Origin: Chitinophaga sp. XS-30
GTDB taxonomy: Bacteria; Bacteroidota; Bacteroidia; Chitinophagales; Chitinophagaceae
DNA: 64,000 bases
Direction: 5' to 3'
Assembly (NCBI RefSeq): GCF_008086345.1
Contig: NZ_CP043006.1
Coordinates: 3,532,032-3,596,031, forward strand
Below the pieces are notes generated by a model, which worked only from the letters and a program-made list of their open reading frames with translations, ran no database searches and was not told the origin of the DNA. Made by a program: the position numbers and the translations under genes. Shown here one piece after another: positions 44,652 to 54,600 of this stretch. Within the stretch, counting starts at the first letter, position 1. Each line of letters starts with the position of its first letter.

Positions 44652-45512
44652 ATGAAAACGGTGATCCCGGTATATAACATCTGCAGCATCAGTAAAGGGC
44701 ATCATCAGCAGGATCTGCTGGTGGAGCGGCTGGACCATTACCTGGAAAAGAACTATCAAAAGGTACATACCCAGCACGGACACGATTTTTATCACCTGGT
44801 GCTGTTCACCCGGGGCAGCGGTTCCCATATTATCGATTTTACTTCTTTTACCGTACAACCTTACCAGCTCTATTTCATGGCGCCGGGTCAGGTGCACAGC
44901 TGGCATTTCAAGCCCGGCGTGGACGGGTACATCGTTCATTTCTCCGCGGCGTTTTTTCACGCGTTCCTGCTTGATCACGATTATCTCGATCGTTTCCCGT
45001 TCTTCAGTGGGGAAAGCAGAGACCAGATCATCGATATACCCCCGGACAGCAGAAAGCAGATCACGGAAATATTCGAGTATATGCTGGCGGATGTGATCCG
45101 GCATGATATGGTGAGAACGCTGTTGTTGCAGTTATTCCTGCTGACGGAAAAGATTGCCGCGCCGCGGGCATTGCAGCAGGTGCCGCAGCAGAAGCAACTC
45201 GTGCTGCGGAACTTCCGGCAACTGATCAATAAGCATTTCCGTTCCATCAAATTACCAAAGCAATACGCGGAGCTGTTGTACATCACGCCAAACCATCTGA
45301 ATGCGCTCTGCCAGGAGCTGCTCGGCAGAACCGCCGGGGAACTGATCCGGCAGCGGATATTGCTGGAGGCAAAACGGATGCTCACCAATGCCGATATGAC
45401 CGTCACCCAGATCGCGTATGACCTCAATTTCCAGGACAACTCCTACTTTAACCGCTTCTTCAAAAAATACCAGGGCGTCACCCCGGATGATTTCAGAAAG
45501 AGCTTAAAATGA
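44652..45512 (+). CDS. AraC-family transcriptional regulator
   Basis: 286 residues. The N-terminal cupin-like ligand-binding domain (about 20-160: FYHLVLFTRGSGSHIIDF, YFMAPGQVHSWHFKPGVDGY) precedes a C-terminal AraC double helix-turn-helix (about 190-284: YITPNHLNALCQELLGRTAG, AYDLNFQDNSYFNRFFKKYQ). The class activates sugar or stress genes upon ligand binding. Its target is not evident; DUF983, SRPBCC and Gfo/Idh genes follow on the same strand. Confidence 0.92.
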   Translation: MKTVIPVYNICSISKGHHQQDLLVERLDHYLEKNYQKVHTQHGHDFYHLVLFTRGSGSHIIDFTSFTVQPYQLYFMAPGQVHSWHFKPGVDGYIVHFSAAFFHAFLLDHDYLDRFPFFSGESRDQIIDIPPDSRKQITEIFEYMLADVIRHDMVRTLLLQLFLLTEKIAAPRALQQVPQQKQLVLRNFRQLINKHFRSIKLPKQYAELLYITPNHLNALCQELLGRTAGELIRQRILLEAKRMLTNADMTVTQIAYDLNFQDNSYFNRFFKKYQGVTPDDFRKSLK

Positions 45513-45519
45513 TCAATAT

Positions 45520-45948
45520 ATGTGCGCTGCTCAACAACAACATAAGCCCAGCCTGCTCTTGAGCATATTGGGTAACAGATGCCCCCGCTGCCGCAGAGGC
45601 AGGCTGTTCGAGGAATCAAACCCCTACCGCCTTCGCCGCTTTATGCGGATGAATAAGCATTGCCCCGTTTGCGGGCAGGCCACAGAACCGGAAACAGGCT
45701 TTTACTTCGGCACAGGCTATGTCAGCTACGCCCTTTCCATTGCCCTCAGTGTGGCCACATTTGTAGCATGGTGGGTGCTGATCGGTTTTTCGCTGGATGA
45801 TAACCGCCTGTTCTGGTGGCTGGGACTGAACGGCGTATTGCTTGTGCTGATGCAGCCGTTGCTGATGCGCATCTCGCGGACGATCTGGCTGGCCTTTTTT
45901 GTGTATTACGATCCGGAATGGCCGCAGCTCACCGCACCGCAGCAATAG
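45520..45948 (+). CDS. DUF983 membrane protein
   Basis: 142 residues. Two CxxC pairs (Cys21/Cys24 in NRCPRCRRG and Cys48/Cys51 in HCPVCG) suggest a zinc ribbon, then ETGFYFGTGYVSY and two membrane helices (about 70-92 and 98-122). This matches DUF983, a small family of unknown function. It begins seven bases after the AraC stop and is probably cotranscribed with it. Confidence 0.88.
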   Translation: MCAAQQQHKPSLLLSILGNRCPRCRRGRLFEESNPYRLRRFMRMNKHCPVCGQATEPETGFYFGTGYVSYALSIALSVATFVAWWVLIGFSLDDNRLFWWLGLNGVLLVLMQPLLMRISRTIWLAFFVYYDPEWPQLTAPQQ

Positions 45949-45998
45949 GACCGGCTTTTTGGTACAATTACTGTGATATGTGCAGAAAACGACAGGCT

Positions 45999-46433
45999 AT
46001 GCGACAATTGTTCATCGAAAAGGCGATTATTATAGACGCCCATGTGTCAGATGTCTGGAAAGTGCTGACCGACCCACAGTTGAGCAAACAATGGATACAG
46101 GAATGGTGGCCGGAGGTGGAAGCGCTGGAGTCGGACTGGCGGCCCGGAAGCCCCGTTGTGTGGAAATTAAAGGACGGTCAGACCGGAGCGGATGGGAAAG
46201 TGGCCATTGCGGACCCTTACACCTTGCTCAGCTTCACCTTCCGGATCAATGAGCCGGATACTTCGAAGCAGGAGACCATCACCTACAAACTGGAGGAGCG
46301 GGACGGCCATACCTACCTGCTCGTACGCGTGGGTGATTACGGTGATACCGATGAGCATGAGCAGTGCTACCCCGGTGCCGTGGAAAGCTGGGATATTTCC
46401 CTGCCGAAGATCAAGGCGCTTTCCGAAAAATGA
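45999..46433 (+). CDS. SRPBCC (AHSA1/START-like) protein
   Basis: 144 residues from ATG 45999; an ATG at 45978 would add seven residues. The SRPBCC fold is indicated by IIIDAHVSDVWKVLTDPQLS near the start, WWPEVEALESDW and SPVVWKLKDG in the middle, and the C-terminal helix AVESWDISLPKIKALSEK. Members bind hydrophobic ligands or act as Hsp90 co-chaperone-like proteins; the exact role is unknown. It lies 50 bases after the DUF983 gene. Confidence 0.85.
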   Translation: MRQLFIEKAIIIDAHVSDVWKVLTDPQLSKQWIQEWWPEVEALESDWRPGSPVVWKLKDGQTGADGKVAIADPYTLLSFTFRINEPDTSKQETITYKLEERDGHTYLLVRVGDYGDTDEHEQCYPGAVESWDISLPKIKALSEK

Positions 46434-46489
46434 GTATTGGAGGTATGCCATTTTAACCGTATTTTATCCATCCATAAAAACCCTTTCCC

Positions 46490-47590
46490 ATGTTCCATTC
46501 CCGTAGAAAATTCCTTCAGTATTCTGCCTATATGGGCGCAGGAGCGCTGGCAATGCCGCTGGCCGGGCTGGCCGTTCCCTCACAGCAAAAGAAACTTGGT
46601 GTTGCCTTGGTAGGGCTGGGCAGTTATTCCACTCACCAGCTGGCGCCGGCATTACAACAAACAAACCACATCGAACTGCGCGGCATCGTTACCGGCACAC
46701 CATCAAAGATCCCCGTATGGCTGGAGAAATACCGGATACCGGAGCAGAATGTGTACAACTACGATAATTTCGACAAGATCGCGGACAATAAAGATATTGA
46801 CATCGTGTACATCGTGCTGCCAAATTCCATGCATGCGGAGTTTACCATCCGCGGTGCAAAGGCCGGCAAACATGTGATCTGCGAAAAGCCTATGTCCGTC
46901 AGCGTAAAAGAGGGGCAGGAGATGATCGATGCCTGCAAAAAAGCCAATAAGCAGCTGGCCATAGGTTACCGTTTGCATTACGATCCCTTTCACCTGGAAT
47001 TTATACGGCACAGTCGCGATCAGGTGTTCGGTAAGGTGCTGGCGGTGGAGGCGAGTGATGGCTTCCGCGCGGGAGACCCCAATCAGTGGCGGTTGAAGAA
47101 GGCTTTGTCCGGCGGCGGGCCATTGATGGATGTGGGGATATACGCTATCCAGGGCGCGAGGTACACCATAGGAGAGGAGCCCATCGCGGTAACGGCACAG
47201 GAGTTCCCCAAAACGATGCCGGAGAAATTCAGGGATGTGGAAGAATCGCTTGCATGGCAGCTTTATTTCCCCGGCGGCGCTATTGCCAATTCATATTCCA
47301 CTTACACCACCAATGTGAACCGCCTGTTTGCCGGCGCAGAGAAAGGATGGTTCGAGATCAATAATGCTTTCGGCTACAGCGGCCAAAAGATGCGCACCAA
47401 TAAAGGCCCGCTGGATATCGCGCCCATCAACCAGCAGGCTGCGCATATGGACGGTGTGGCCTTGTCCATCCTGGAGAATAAACCCGCCAACAACGTATCC
47501 GGAGAGGAAGGGCTGCGGGACATGATCGTGATCGAAGGGATCTATGAGGCGATCGCCAGCGGAAAGAAAGTGGACCTGAAAATAGGGTAG
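46490..47590 (+). CDS. Exported Gfo/Idh/MocA-family oxidoreductase
   Basis: 366 residues. A Tat-like signal (SRRKFLQYSAYMGAGALAMP, about 4-30) is followed by an NAD(P)-binding Rossmann domain (VALVGLGSYSTHQLAPALQQ, IVLPNSMHAEF) with the family EKP motif in HVICEKPMSV, and a C-terminal substrate domain (GGGPLMDVGIYAIQGARYTI). It resembles glucose-fructose oxidoreductase and related exported enzymes, which keep their cofactor tightly bound in the periplasm. The sugar substrate is unknown. Its stop lies two bases from the stop of the convergent phosphoesterase. Confidence 0.92.
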   Translation: MFHSRRKFLQYSAYMGAGALAMPLAGLAVPSQQKKLGVALVGLGSYSTHQLAPALQQTNHIELRGIVTGTPSKIPVWLEKYRIPEQNVYNYDNFDKIADNKDIDIVYIVLPNSMHAEFTIRGAKAGKHVICEKPMSVSVKEGQEMIDACKKANKQLAIGYRLHYDPFHLEFIRHSRDQVFGKVLAVEASDGFRAGDPNQWRLKKALSGGGPLMDVGIYAIQGARYTIGEEPIAVTAQEFPKTMPEKFRDVEESLAWQLYFPGGAIANSYSTYTTNVNRLFAGAEKGWFEINNAFGYSGQKMRTNKGPLDIAPINQQAAHMDGVALSILENKPANNVSGEEGLRDMIVIEGIYEAIASGKKVDLKIG

Positions 47591-47592
47591 CG

Positions 47593-48681
47593 TCAAGCAG
47601 GCAACTGCTCGAATACATAATACAAGGGCGATTCTTCCAGCACCCGGCGCTGGCCTTCTTCCCATTTTATCAGGCGGATAAATCCCTCCGATATTTCTAT
47701 TCCGGTGATATCCCCGTCATCGAAGCAACAGCAGCCGGTGTTGAAATAGGTAGGTTGGGCCATGGTTTTCACGAATTGTTTTCCGGCGTATTCGGCCTCC
47801 CGTTTGGCCAGGTCGTTCTTTAAACGGATGGCGAGTGCGGTGTCTCCTGCCTGCTGCGCCCGTTCCAGTTGCTTCGTCAACCTGTCAATATGGTCCAGCG
47901 AAGCGAAAACCGGTTTATGCGTATGCCCGGAGATCAGAAAAGTGTTTTTGTATTGAAGGGTCCATTCATACATCACCACATTATGGCGGTCTACCAGGTC
48001 GAATGAATCGGAAACAGTGTTCATGCGGATGTCCAATAAACGCTGTATGGGCGTCCAGATAGCCGCCACGAACCATTTTGAGAAAGCATTGCCGTCGCTC
48101 CGCTGATCCCCCTGATGGCCGTGGGTCAGCAGGATGGAGTATGTCTCCCCGTCATAGGGGAATTGCAGGATCAACCCTTCATGAACTTTCAGTTTTGCGC
48201 CGAAGAGCGGCTTCAGGAACTGCATCCGCGGCACGGCGTAGTTCCATTCCAGGTCGTGATTCCCGAAAATGCGGTAGTACTTGTCCTGTTGCAGGAACTT
48301 CGCTTCCTCAAGCAGGGACAGCCTGTTCTTTTCAATGACGACGCCGGGAGTATTTTCCCATAATTCTTCGCAGTCGCCTAGGTTAACGAGCGTATAATCC
48401 TGTGCATAATACCAGTCCAGCGCGCACATGTAGTTGTCCGCCGCCGGCATAAAATCATCTGCCGCATCTCTGGCGCCCTTGTGCTGGTCAGAAAAAATGA
48501 TGAAGCGTGCTTTTTCCGGTTGAACAGAAAGGAGGAAGCCTTTCTCCTGTTTGCCTTTCAGGATGTCTTCCCGTAGCTGGGAGAGCGAACTGAACACCAG
48601 CCGGCTGTCGGGTTTCGAAGATATCCTGTCTGCCAGCCAGATCACGGGTTTGCGGAATATTTTCTGCAGGAGTTTTTTCAA
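47593..48681 (-). CDS. Cytoplasmic metallophosphoesterase
   Basis: 362 residues with no signal peptide. The calcineurin-like metal-binding blocks appear in order: IIFSDQHKGARDA, LVNLGDCEELWE, RIFGNHDLEWNY, LLTHGHQGDQ and LISGHTHKPVF. A helical insertion with many charged residues (about 265-305) follows. The substrate is unknown. The gene starts four bases after the TonB-like gene and is probably cotranscribed with it. Confidence 0.88.
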   Translation of the reverse strand: MKKLLQKIFRKPVIWLADRISSKPDSRLVFSSLSQLREDILKGKQEKGFLLSVQPEKARFIIFSDQHKGARDAADDFMPAADNYMCALDWYYAQDYTLVNLGDCEELWENTPGVVIEKNRLSLLEEAKFLQQDKYYRIFGNHDLEWNYAVPRMQFLKPLFGAKLKVHEGLILQFPYDGETYSILLTHGHQGDQRSDGNAFSKWFVAAIWTPIQRLLDIRMNTVSDSFDLVDRHNVVMYEWTLQYKNTFLISGHTHKPVFASLDHIDRLTKQLERAQQAGDTALAIRLKNDLAKREAEYAGKQFVKTMAQPTYFNTGCCCFDDGDITGIEISEGFIRLIKWEEGQRRVLEESPLYYVFEQLPA

Positions 48682-48685
48682 AAGA

Positions 48686-49078
48686 TCAATCTTGCGTGTA
48701 ACAAATATGTATGGGAAGAAAATATTGAACGGCCACCGGCTCCCCTTTGTGCCTTCCCGGTTTCCATTTTGGCATAGCTTTCATCGCGCGGATGACTTCT
48801 TTTTCCAGTGAATTGGGTTGGCGGTCACCCGCGGGTTTTATATCGCAAATGCTTCCTTTTTTATCGATCACAAATTGTATGCGCACTGATCCCCGGATAT
48901 CCTCATCTTTCGCCGGACGGTAACGTGTATAGCGCGTGATATAACGAAGCAGCGAATCCTGGCCTCCGGGATATTCCGGCATTTCATCCACAATCGTGTA
49001 CACCTGCTCCTTTGCAGACTGAGCGAGACATTCATACAGGAAAAATGAAGCAAACAGGAACAGGATGATCTTTTTCAT
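48686..49078 (-). CDS. Small secreted protein with TonB C-terminal domain
   Basis: 130 residues. A cleavable-looking signal (about 1-20, ending CLAQ) precedes a TonB_C domain (about 45-128: YITRYTRYRPAKDEDIRGSV, RIQFVIDKKGSICDI, MKAMPKWKPGRHKGEPVAVQ). It lacks the proline-rich spacer and long anchor of classical TonB, as do many short Bacteroidota TonB-like proteins. A role in energising outer-membrane transport is possible but unproven. It is divergent from the amidase gene. Confidence 0.85.
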   Translation of the reverse strand: MKKIILFLFASFFLYECLAQSAKEQVYTIVDEMPEYPGGQDSLLRYITRYTRYRPAKDEDIRGSVRIQFVIDKKGSICDIKPAGDRQPNSLEKEVIRAMKAMPKWKPGRHKGEPVAVQYFLPIHICYTQD

Positions 49079-49172
49079 ATACCGGTTAAAGATAAAATAT
49101 ATCTTTTACTTTGAAGATAGTCAAAGTGCGGCCAACGGCCGGAACTTTACGGATTTAGTCGTAGTTTTAGAT

Positions 49173-49991
49173 ATGAACAGACTTTTGATACTGGCACTGG
49201 TAATCATCTGCTGCGGATGTTCACCGCAGCCCTACAAAGCCACCAACAAGATCTACCGGAAACAGGCAAAGCAGTGGGCTGCCGTATTGCGTCAGGAGCC
49301 TGCCGCCGTGGCGATAGATTCTGTGGCAAACGCCCCCTGGTGGGCAGGTACCATTAATTTCAATCTGCGCAAGCCCAACTTCGTCATCATTCATCATACC
49401 GCTCAAAACTCCTGTGAGCAGACGCTTCGCACTTTTACGCTGGAGCGCACACAGGTCAGCGCGCATTATGTGATCTGCAGGAATGGCACTGTCCATCATA
49501 TGCTTAACGACTATTTGCGTGCATGGCATGGCGGAGTGGCCCGCTGGGGCACAATGACCGATATCAATTCGGCTTCTATTGGCATTGAGCTGGACAATAA
49601 CGGGTTTGAGCCTTTCGAGCCGGCACAGGTACGCAGCCTGATGATACTGCTCGATACCCTGCAGCATCGGTACAACATCCCCGCTTCCAACTTCATCGGT
49701 CATGGGGACATAGCGCCCCGCCGCAAGAATGACCCAAGTGTGCTGTTCCCCTGGGACCAGCTGGCAGAAAAGGGCTTCGGCCTCTGGTACGGGGATACCT
49801 CGCTGGTACAGGTGCCGGAAAACTTTTCCACCCTGCAGGCGCTCCGTACCGTGGGATATGATCTGACAGACACCACTGCCGCTATCCTGGCGTTCAAAAG
49901 ACACTTCATCCCCTCGGATTCCACCGGCATGCCCGGTGTACTGGACGAAAAGGGAAAAAAGATACTCATCAGCGTACTGGAGAAGAACTGA
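49173..49991 (+). CDS. Lipoprotein N-acetylmuramoyl-L-alanine amidase (Amidase_2)
   Basis: 272 residues from ATG 49173; the frame is open upstream to 49065, but this ATG starts a lipoprotein signal with Cys16 (IICCGC). The amidase_2/AmpD-like domain (about 65-200) has zinc ligands His74 or His75 in VIIHHTAQNS, His177 in IGHGDIAP and Asp187 in RRKNDPS, plus Glu139 in SIGIELDNNG. It should cleave the amide between MurNAc and the peptide stem. The C-terminal region (about 200-270) resembles a peptidoglycan-binding helix set. It is anchored in a membrane. Confidence 0.92.
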   Translation: MNRLLILALVIICCGCSPQPYKATNKIYRKQAKQWAAVLRQEPAAVAIDSVANAPWWAGTINFNLRKPNFVIIHHTAQNSCEQTLRTFTLERTQVSAHYVICRNGTVHHMLNDYLRAWHGGVARWGTMTDINSASIGIELDNNGFEPFEPAQVRSLMILLDTLQHRYNIPASNFIGHGDIAPRRKNDPSVLFPWDQLAEKGFGLWYGDTSLVQVPENFSTLQALRTVGYDLTDTTAAILAFKRHFIPSDSTGMPGVLDEKGKKILISVLEKN

Positions 49992-50037
49992 TAAAGTCAA
50001 TTTTTAATTCTATATCGACATTACTGCATACAAATAA

Positions 50038-50070
50038 AACGCGGGAAGAGAACTCCCCGCGTTGTTTTTT
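50038..50070. terminator. Terminator between amidase and susD of PUL 3
   Basis: AACGCGGG and CCCGCGTT pair around AAGAGAACTC, followed by a T-run on the forward strand. The A-rich left side (AAATAAAAC) gives a T-run on the reverse strand too, so it can serve both convergent genes. Confidence 0.8.
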
Positions 50071-50095
50071 TAATTCCACTTATGAATGAATGTAA

Positions 50096-51697
50096 TCAGT
50101 AAAAATCGTTCTGTTCCAATGCCGGGTTGAGGTCTCTTTCGCCCAGCGGTATGGGCCACCAGTAATCCCTGGCGGCATTGAATTTTCTTGTTTCAAGACG
50201 GTCGCCATTGTATTTGAACACATCGCCGTTCAATTCCGTTTCAGCTGTTTTCCAACGGCGGATGTCGTTGTAATACTGCCCTTCGCCGGCCAGCTCGATG
50301 CGCCTTTCATGGCGGATGATACTGCGCAGCTGCTCCTGTGTTTTATTGCGGGCGATCCTGGGCATGCCCACGCGTCCTCGGAGTGTATCCAGGGCATCAT
50401 AAACATCGGCGTTCGGTCCGCCGAACTCGTTTTGCGCTTCCGCGAACATCAGCAGTACATCGGCATACCGGAGTACGATGAAGTTAGTTTCAGACTGCCC
50501 GTTCACGAGCGAAGCCTTGTCCGCCGGCGGCGCTTCGCGGTCGTAAATGCTGAATTTCTTCATGCCGAAACCGGTGATGGCAAAACGGGTATTGGTCACC
50601 ACTTCACCCATGTACATATCACCGGGGAAGGTCATGGTGCCATACAGGCGGGGGTCGCGGTTGAGGTAAGGGTTCGCGGGATCGTAGCGCGGAGATTGTG
50701 CTGCGGGCAGGCCATCATCCATCAGGTAGGCCTCTGCCAGCCCAAGTAAAGGCTGGTTGGTACCATACTGGCGGCAGATCAGGTCAAAGGAGCTGCCCTG
50801 GTTCGGGAACACGTACTGCACATCAAAGATCACTTCCTTGTTGTTCTCATTGGCCGGCATGAACAGCTGGCGGTAGTCTTCAAACAAGCCGTAGCCGGTC
50901 TGCCCGGAGAGGTCCATGAGATTTTTGGCAGCATCCGCGGCGTCTTTCCATTTCTGCGTATTGTTGGTACCGGCAAAAAGCGGGCTGGCCTCATACAGCA
51001 GCAATTTTGTCCTGAGTGCCATGGCTGCGCCGCGGGTAGCGCGGCCTTTGTCGCCGGCTGCGGTGTATTTGTAGGGCAGCTTGAGTTCCGCACTGTCCAG
51101 GTCCCGGAAGATCTGTGCCACCACATCTGCACGCGGCGCACGCGGGATATCGCTTTGCGTTTCCTTGTTGGGTGGGTCCAGTATCACGGGCACACCGCCA
51201 TAATAGTTTTGCAGCAGAAAGTAATAGAGGGAGCGCAGGAAATAAGCTTCTCCTTTCATCCTGTCTTTTTCCGCGGCCGGGAGGCTGGTCACCTCATCCA
51301 CTTTGGCGAGGAAGGTGTTGCAACGGCCTATGCCGCCGTAACAATCAGCCCAGCGGGCAGAGATCACTCCACCGCTGGCTGATTGCTGCAGACCGCTGGC
51401 AATGGCGTTGTAGCTCATGCTGTTGCTGTAATTGTAGGCATTGGGGGAAGCTGTTTCTTCCCATAACGCCGTTGCATTGTTGGAGCCTTTTCCGCCATAA
51501 ATGCCGGTGTTGCGCAATATAGAGTAGCATCCGGTAAGGCCGGCCCGGGCCGCCTCCGGAGTGGTCCAGTACGTGCTTTCCACGTACCGGTCGGTAGGAG
51601 CAGTGTTCAGTAAATCCGTATTACAGCCCGTTGCCATAAAAAGGCAGGCAACACCTGCTGTGAATAATATCTTTTGCATATGCATGTTTTGTCGCAT
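50096..51697 (-). CDS. SusD/RagB surface lipoprotein (PUL 3)
   Basis: 533 residues. The ATG at 51697 overlaps the SusC stop in TAATG, suggesting translational coupling; an ATG six codons later (51679) would give a more usual signal peptide. Lipobox FMATGC gives Cys25 (or 19). Hallmarks: RSLYYFLLQNYYGGVPVIL in the TPR part, VLRYADVLLMFAEAQNEFGG, and RSIIRHERRIELAGEGQYYN in the C-terminal part. It partners the SusC encoded just before it. Confidence 0.94.
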   Translation of the reverse strand: MRQNMHMQKILFTAGVACLFMATGCNTDLLNTAPTDRYVESTYWTTPEAARAGLTGCYSILRNTGIYGGKGSNNATALWEETASPNAYNYSNSMSYNAIASGLQQSASGGVISARWADCYGGIGRCNTFLAKVDEVTSLPAAEKDRMKGEAYFLRSLYYFLLQNYYGGVPVILDPPNKETQSDIPRAPRADVVAQIFRDLDSAELKLPYKYTAAGDKGRATRGAAMALRTKLLLYEASPLFAGTNNTQKWKDAADAAKNLMDLSGQTGYGLFEDYRQLFMPANENNKEVIFDVQYVFPNQGSSFDLICRQYGTNQPLLGLAEAYLMDDGLPAAQSPRYDPANPYLNRDPRLYGTMTFPGDMYMGEVVTNTRFAITGFGMKKFSIYDREAPPADKASLVNGQSETNFIVLRYADVLLMFAEAQNEFGGPNADVYDALDTLRGRVGMPRIARNKTQEQLRSIIRHERRIELAGEGQYYNDIRRWKTAETELNGDVFKYNGDRLETRKFNAARDYWWPIPLGERDLNPALEQNDFY

Positions 51698-54600
51698 TAT
51701 AAAGTAACGTTAATACCTCCGCTGAAAGTTTTCAGCATGGGATAGGTGTACATCTCATTCCTGTTGAGCAGGGATTCCGGGTCAAAGTCCTTATACTTCG
51801 AAAAGGTTACCAGGTTCTCTGCATTCACGTATACAGATACCCTGTTGATCTTTACTTTGCTGAGCCAGGCCTGCGGCAGCGCATAGGCCAGCTGTATGTT
51901 CTTCAGGCGGAGATACGATCCGTCGCGCAGCCAGAAAGTGGAGCGTTGTGTAAAGTTCCAGGTGGCGGCGGTGGTCAGCAGGGGAAGGCGTGCATTCGGG
52001 TTTTCAGGCGTCCAGCTGTCCGTTGCCCATTCCTTGGTGGCATTGGCGCCGTTGTTGAAAGGGTAGGCGAGGTTTGCCGTAGGATATACTTTAACACCGG
52101 ATACGCCCTGGAATGCGCTGGAGAGGGAAATGCCCCTGTAGTCCACGTTCAGGCCGAAAGCAAAAGTATATTTCGGCATGATGGAAGAGGCGCTCACTAC
52201 AACACGGTCGTCACCATTGATAAGGCCATCTTCCTTCACATCCTTGTACCTGATGTATCCTGGCCTGGTATCGTTACTTTGAACAGGTCCTTTAGCCACA
52301 TCATCGGGTGTCTGGAAATACCCGTCCGCCTCAAGAATGTAGTAGGAACTGATGGGATAGCCTTTTTGTGTAATGGTGCCGGTACCGTAAATGATCTCGC
52401 CTTTCAGATCCACCACTTCGTTCTTGTTGTAAGCGATGTTGCCGAAAACGGAATAGTTCAGATCGCGGAAGCTGTTCTTGTACTGCAGCGTGATCTCGTA
52501 ACCGGTATTGTCAACCGTACCTACGTTCTGTTTCGGACCGGCAAGATTTCCCACCTGTGAGGGTAGTGCCACTTCCCGGAGAATGCCATCCGTTCTTTTT
52601 TTATACACATCAACGGTAAGGGCTACACGATTTTTCAGCAGGTTCACATCCACACCACCGTTGTAGGTGGTGGTGGTTTCCCAGGAAATGCTCGGGTCTG
52701 CATAAGCCGTGGCGGCAGCGCCGGAAGAGAGCGTTCCGCCGAAGCTGTAGTCCTGCCCCAGGTTCACGGCCTGTTCGTAGCTGTAGAGGGCAACAGCCTG
52801 GTTGCCCAGCTGACCCGCGGAAACACGCAGTTTCAACTGATCGATGAAGCTGGCATTGAAGAAAGATTCCCTGTCAATGCGCCAGCCTGCGGACACAGCG
52901 GGGAAATAGCCCCAACGGTTGCCTGCGGCAAAACGGCTTGAGCCGTCCGCCCGGAAAGTAGCTTCCAGGAGGTATTTGCCGTCAAATTCGTAGTTCACGC
53001 GCCCGAAGTATGACATGATCACATCACGGGTACTGTTGCCGCCCGTGGCATTCCAGATCGTTCCCGCATCCAGTGCCGGGAGGGATGCATCCAGGTAACC
53101 GGTCATGCTGGCATTGAACTGGTCGGTATCGAAATTATCATAGCTGGAGCCGACCATTGCGGAAAGGTTGTGCTTTCCGAAGGCTTTGTTCCAGTCCAGC
53201 GTATTGTAGAAATGTATGTTGATGTCGTTCTCGTCTGTTTTGGCGAATCTTGGTGCCGTAGCGGGACTGTTCCAGTTGGTGGCTGCGCCCGTCTTGGGAT
53301 TGAAGGTCTGCAGCCTCGGGTAGTTCTGACTGAGCAGTCCATCGTATTTATCCACTCCGAATTTGATATTGTAGGTAATATCAAAAGGGAGCTTGTATTC
53401 GGAGAACACCGTTGCCAGAAAACGCTGCACCACTTTTTTGCTGATGGCGCCGTAGGCGATCATGCGCGGATGTTCCCAGTTGTTCCGCCCTGGCGTGCGC
53501 AGCCAGGAATTGCCATATCGGCCGTCAGCCAGGGTATCGGTCATAATGGGCAGCGTACGGGAAAGGTATTGCCAGAAGCTGGTATAAGAAGGAGTGGTGT
53601 AGTTCCGGTAGTAGCCATCCAGGGTAATGCCCGCTTTCAGTTTTTTGGTGACATTCATGGAGGCGTTCAGGCCCAGGGAATAGTTCTTGGCGTGGTTGCC
53701 GGGGCCGAACATGATGCCGTCCCTGTCAAGATAACCGAGTGAGAGCCGGTACTGGTACTCCTCGGTGCTGCCGGAAATGCTAAGGTCGTGTTTCTGGATG
53801 GTGCCGTTCTTGAGGGCGATATTGTACCAGTTGTTGGCGGGGTACACGATCGGGTCTGTTTTCATTCCCTGTTCGTATTCAGCGATCTCGGCATCAGAGT
53901 AGTCCACCGCTTTATTTTCATTGATAAGCGCCTGGTTCTTCAGCCGCATGTACTGGATCGGGTCTTCGATAACGTCCGGCAGGTAGGTGGCTTTTTGAAT
54001 ACCGCGGTAGAAGCTGTAGTTCACGCGGGCCTTGCCCCGTCCTTTTTTGGTGGTCACCAGGATAACGCCATTGGCGCCACGGGAACCGTAGATGGCGGCC
54101 GCCGCGTCTTTCAGCACGGAAATGGACTCGATATCGTTCGGGTTCAGCTCGTCCATGGAATATTCAATACCGTCTACCAGTACCAGCGGATTGTTGTTGC
54201 TGAGCGTGCCTACACCGCGGATACGGATCGTGGAACGGTCAACGCCGGGCTGGCTGTTGCTCAGGTTCACGAAAAGACCGGGGGTACCGTGTAATGCATT
54301 CGAAACGTTGGTGATCGGCTGCCCCTCTTTTTCCGTCATGTCTACCATGGCAATGGCGCCGGTAAGGGTCGCCTTTTTCTGCGTGCCGTAACCCACCACA
54401 ACGGTTTCATTCAGCTTCTGTACATCTTCCTGGAGTTTTACTTCTATCAGCCCGGCTTTGGCCACTTTTACCTCCTGGGGCAGATAGCCGATAAACGTGA
54501 ATTTCAGGATAGCGCCTGCGGGTGCGCTGATGCTGAAAGCACCGTTCACATCTGTGGCAACGCCTTTGGACGTGCCCTGTACCTGAATGCTGACACCCAT

